DNA from: Cellulomonas sp. S1-8
Lineage (GTDB): Bacteria; Actinomycetota; Actinomycetes; Actinomycetales; Cellulomonadaceae
Assembly (NCBI RefSeq): GCF_026184235.1
Contig: NZ_CP110806.1
Coordinates: forward strand, 2,108,001-2,172,000
Length of the DNA: 64,000 nucleotides
Direction of reading: 5' to 3'
Positions 62,595-64,000 of the stretch are shown in pieces. Position numbers and translations under genes: made by a program. Every line of letters starts with the position of its first letter. Position 1 is the stretch's first letter. A model generated the notes under the pieces. The model was not told where the DNA came from, ran no database searches, and was given only the letters and a program-made list of their open reading frames with translations.

Positions 62595-63362
62595 TCAGCA
62601 CAGCTCGGCGGTGGACCACCAGCGGACCGTGCCGAGCGCTCCGACCGCCCCGACGGGCAGGGCGAGCAGCAGCTGGGCCGGGGTGACGGCCGCGGCCGCG
62701 GCAGGGCCGCCCATGCCCACCCACAGGCCCGGTGCGGCCCACGGCATCCAGGCACCCGCCCCGGCGACGGTGGCGACCTGCGTCGCGACGACGATCCCCA
62801 GGAGCGCGCCGACGCCCGGCAGGTAGCCGCGCCGCACGCTCGCGACCCACGCCAGCGGAGCCGTGAGCAGGGTCATCAGCAGTGCCACTACCAGGGCCTG
62901 GCCGGCGGCGCGGGCCGCGTCCCCGTCCGGCGGCCCCAACCCGATGGCCAGCCCCAGCGGGATCGCCAGGCCCACGGTCGCGAGCGCGCAGGCGCCGGCA
63001 CCCAGCGCGACGGTCGCGAGCTTCGCCCCGGCGATCGACGCGGTCGGGGTCGGCAGGGCCTGCAGGCCCGCGACGGTGCCGTCGGTGAACTCGCGGCCCA
63101 CGGACCACGTCAGGACGATGCCGACGGCCAGCAACGTCCCGACGGACAGGATCTGCGCGAGCATGCCGAGGTACGCCGACCACCCGGTGCCCTGCAGCAT
63201 CGGACGGACCTTGACGGCCATCTGGCTGTCCCCGTCGCCGAGCCCGACGGCCGTGAACCCGGCGGCGAGCACGCAGGTCCCCACCACCAGCGCCAGTGCG
63301 GACGTGCGGGCGACCGGCGACCGGCGCAGCTTGAGCGCCTCGACGTCCCACGCGGCGCTCAC
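62595..63362 (-). CDS. ABC transporter permease (ABC-2 type)
   Basis: 255 residues, six likely membrane helices. After the cytoplasmic start DVEALKLRRSPVARTS comes a first helix, then GREFTDGTVAGLQALPTPTA, the usual post-helix-2 loop of ABC-2 permeases acting with a single ATPase. GTG 63362 overlaps the ATPase stop (GTGA). Cargo unknown; such pairs often export a peptide or antibiotic. Confidence 0.85.
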   Translation of the reverse strand: MSAAWDVEALKLRRSPVARTSALALVVGTCVLAAGFTAVGLGDGDSQMAVKVRPMLQGTGWSAYLGMLAQILSVGTLLAVGIVLTWSVGREFTDGTVAGLQALPTPTASIAGAKLATVALGAGACALATVGLAIPLGLAIGLGPPDGDAARAAGQALVVALLMTLLTAPLAWVASVRRGYLPGVGALLGIVVATQVATVAGAGAWMPWAAPGLWVGMGGPAAAAAVTPAQLLLALPVGAVGALGTVRWWSTAELC

Positions 63363-64000
63363 CGGGAACCCCCCGCGCCCGCACCGGGGGTCGGAGCCGA
63401 CTCCTCGGTGGCGTGGACCATGGTGAAGAACTGACGTTCCAGGTCGACCCCGTCGGGGGCGAGGGCTCCGACGGCGCGGCCGCGGTGGACGACGGTGATC
63501 CGGTCCGCGACGCGGGCGACCTCGTCGAGGTGGTGGCTCGAGACCAGTACGCCGGCGCCGTCGTCGCGGGTGCGCTGCAGCCACGTCCGGACGAGGACCA
63601 CCCCGGCGGGGTCGAGCGCCGTCGACGGCTCGTCCAGGATCAGCAGGTGGGGCCGGTGCACCGCGGCGCAGGCCAGCCCGAGGCGCTGCCGGTTGCCCGA
63701 CGACAGGGTCCGGGTCCGGCGCCGCTCCCAGTGCGCGAGCCCGAGGGCGTGCACGGCGCGACGCGCGGCCGGGGGCGCGTCGGTGCGCGACAGGCCGCGC
63801 AGCCGCGCCGCGGCGACGACCATCTCGGTCACCGTCAGCTCCGCGTAGGCGAAGGGGGCCTCCACGAGGTGACCGACCCGCGCCCACGCAGCGGCCGGCG
63901 CCCGCCACGCCGGGACCTCGGTCCCGTCGACGGTGCGCAGGTGCGCGGTCCCCGCGTCCGGCCGCAGCATCCCCAGCGCGAGCCGCATGAGCGTCGACTT
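63359..64000 (-). CDS. ABC transporter ATP-binding protein (5' end beyond window)
   Basis: The visible part (213 residues) begins at the Walker A lysine (KSTLMRLALGML) and runs to the stop. Q-loop region VGHLVEAPFAYAELTV, signature TLSSGNRQRLGLA (LSSGN instead of LSGGQ), Walker B LLILDEPSTALDP and the H-loop VLVSSHHLDEV are present. It pairs with the permease downstream by a four-base overlap. The start and any regulator lie right of the window. Confidence 0.9.
   Translation of the reverse strand, partial: KSTLMRLALGMLRPDAGTAHLRTVDGTEVPAWRAPAAAWARVGHLVEAPFAYAELTVTEMVVAAARLRGLSRTDAPPAARRAVHALGLAHWERRRTRTLSSGNRQRLGLACAAVHRPHLLILDEPSTALDPAGVVLVRTWLQRTRDDGAGVLVSSHHLDEVARVADRITVVHRGRAVGALAPDGVDLERQFFTMVHATEESAPTPGAGAGGSR

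Overview
The window is chromosomal DNA of a high-GC actinobacterium, most like Cellulomonas or a close relative (Micrococcales). The evidence is codon use close to GC-saturated at third positions, frequent GTG starts, operons joined by ATGA/GTGA stop-start overlaps, many start codons 6-8 bases after a TANNNT-like -10 box (leaderless transcripts), an SsgA-family protein, and the gene order thrS-HIT-pgsA-acyltransferase-pimA ... ruvCAB-yajC-secDF-apt-relA-ppi-MBL-hisS that is also known from mycobacteria. No phage, transposon, integrase or CRISPR array is visible.

Bases 1-7.5 kb are a molybdenum block. A HTH-Mop regulator, modA and modB (cut by the left edge) take up molybdate. moaE, moaD, moaA, moeA, moaC, a mog/moaB-type gene and a moeZ-like sulfurtransferase-adenylyltransferase make molybdenum cofactor. 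Bases 7.5-29.5 kb use it for nitrogen oxides. There is a nitrate-respiration remnant or split locus (narK-narJ-narI with no narGH). Next is a divergent nitrite/NO locus: a cysteine-containing HTH regulator, a DUF2249 protein and a cupin on one side, an NnrS-like membrane protein and a membrane-fused copper nitrite reductase on the other. Then come a NarK-type transporter overlapping a 1398-residue nitrate reductase fused to a flavodoxin/FAD/NADPH reductase, a membrane-anchored sulfite-oxidase-family enzyme, and nirB-nirD followed by siroheme genes (cysG-like, hemD with winged helix, cbiX/sirB-like). Together they import nitrate, reduce it to nitrite, and either reduce nitrite to ammonia with siroheme NirBD or to NO with NirK.

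Bases 29.6-34 kb hold a glycosyltransferase, three tRNAs (Gly, Cys, Val-GAC) on the minus strand, pabB-pabC, an ssgA-family gene and tRNA-Val-CAC on the plus strand. Bases 34-62 kb are core housekeeping: nadE, thrS, the phosphatidylinositol mannoside start genes (pgsA, patA-like, pimA), vitamin B6 synthesis (pdxS, pdxT), yebC, ruvCAB, yajC-secD-secF, apt, relA, a minus-strand pair (DUF349 protein and membrane-anchored cyclophilin), a metallo-hydrolase and hisS. The right edge has a conserved hypothetical gene and an ABC exporter whose ATPase is cut at the Walker A motif.

The points most worth a second look are: narJI without narGH; a pair of identical-half-site palindromes in the regulator/NnrS divergent promoter; the tripartite membrane-cupredoxin-NirK fusion; short tandem repeats that begin on or span the stop codons of mog, apt and hisS, with a degenerate set just after pabC; and in-frame repeat expansions in SecD and the DUF349 protein.
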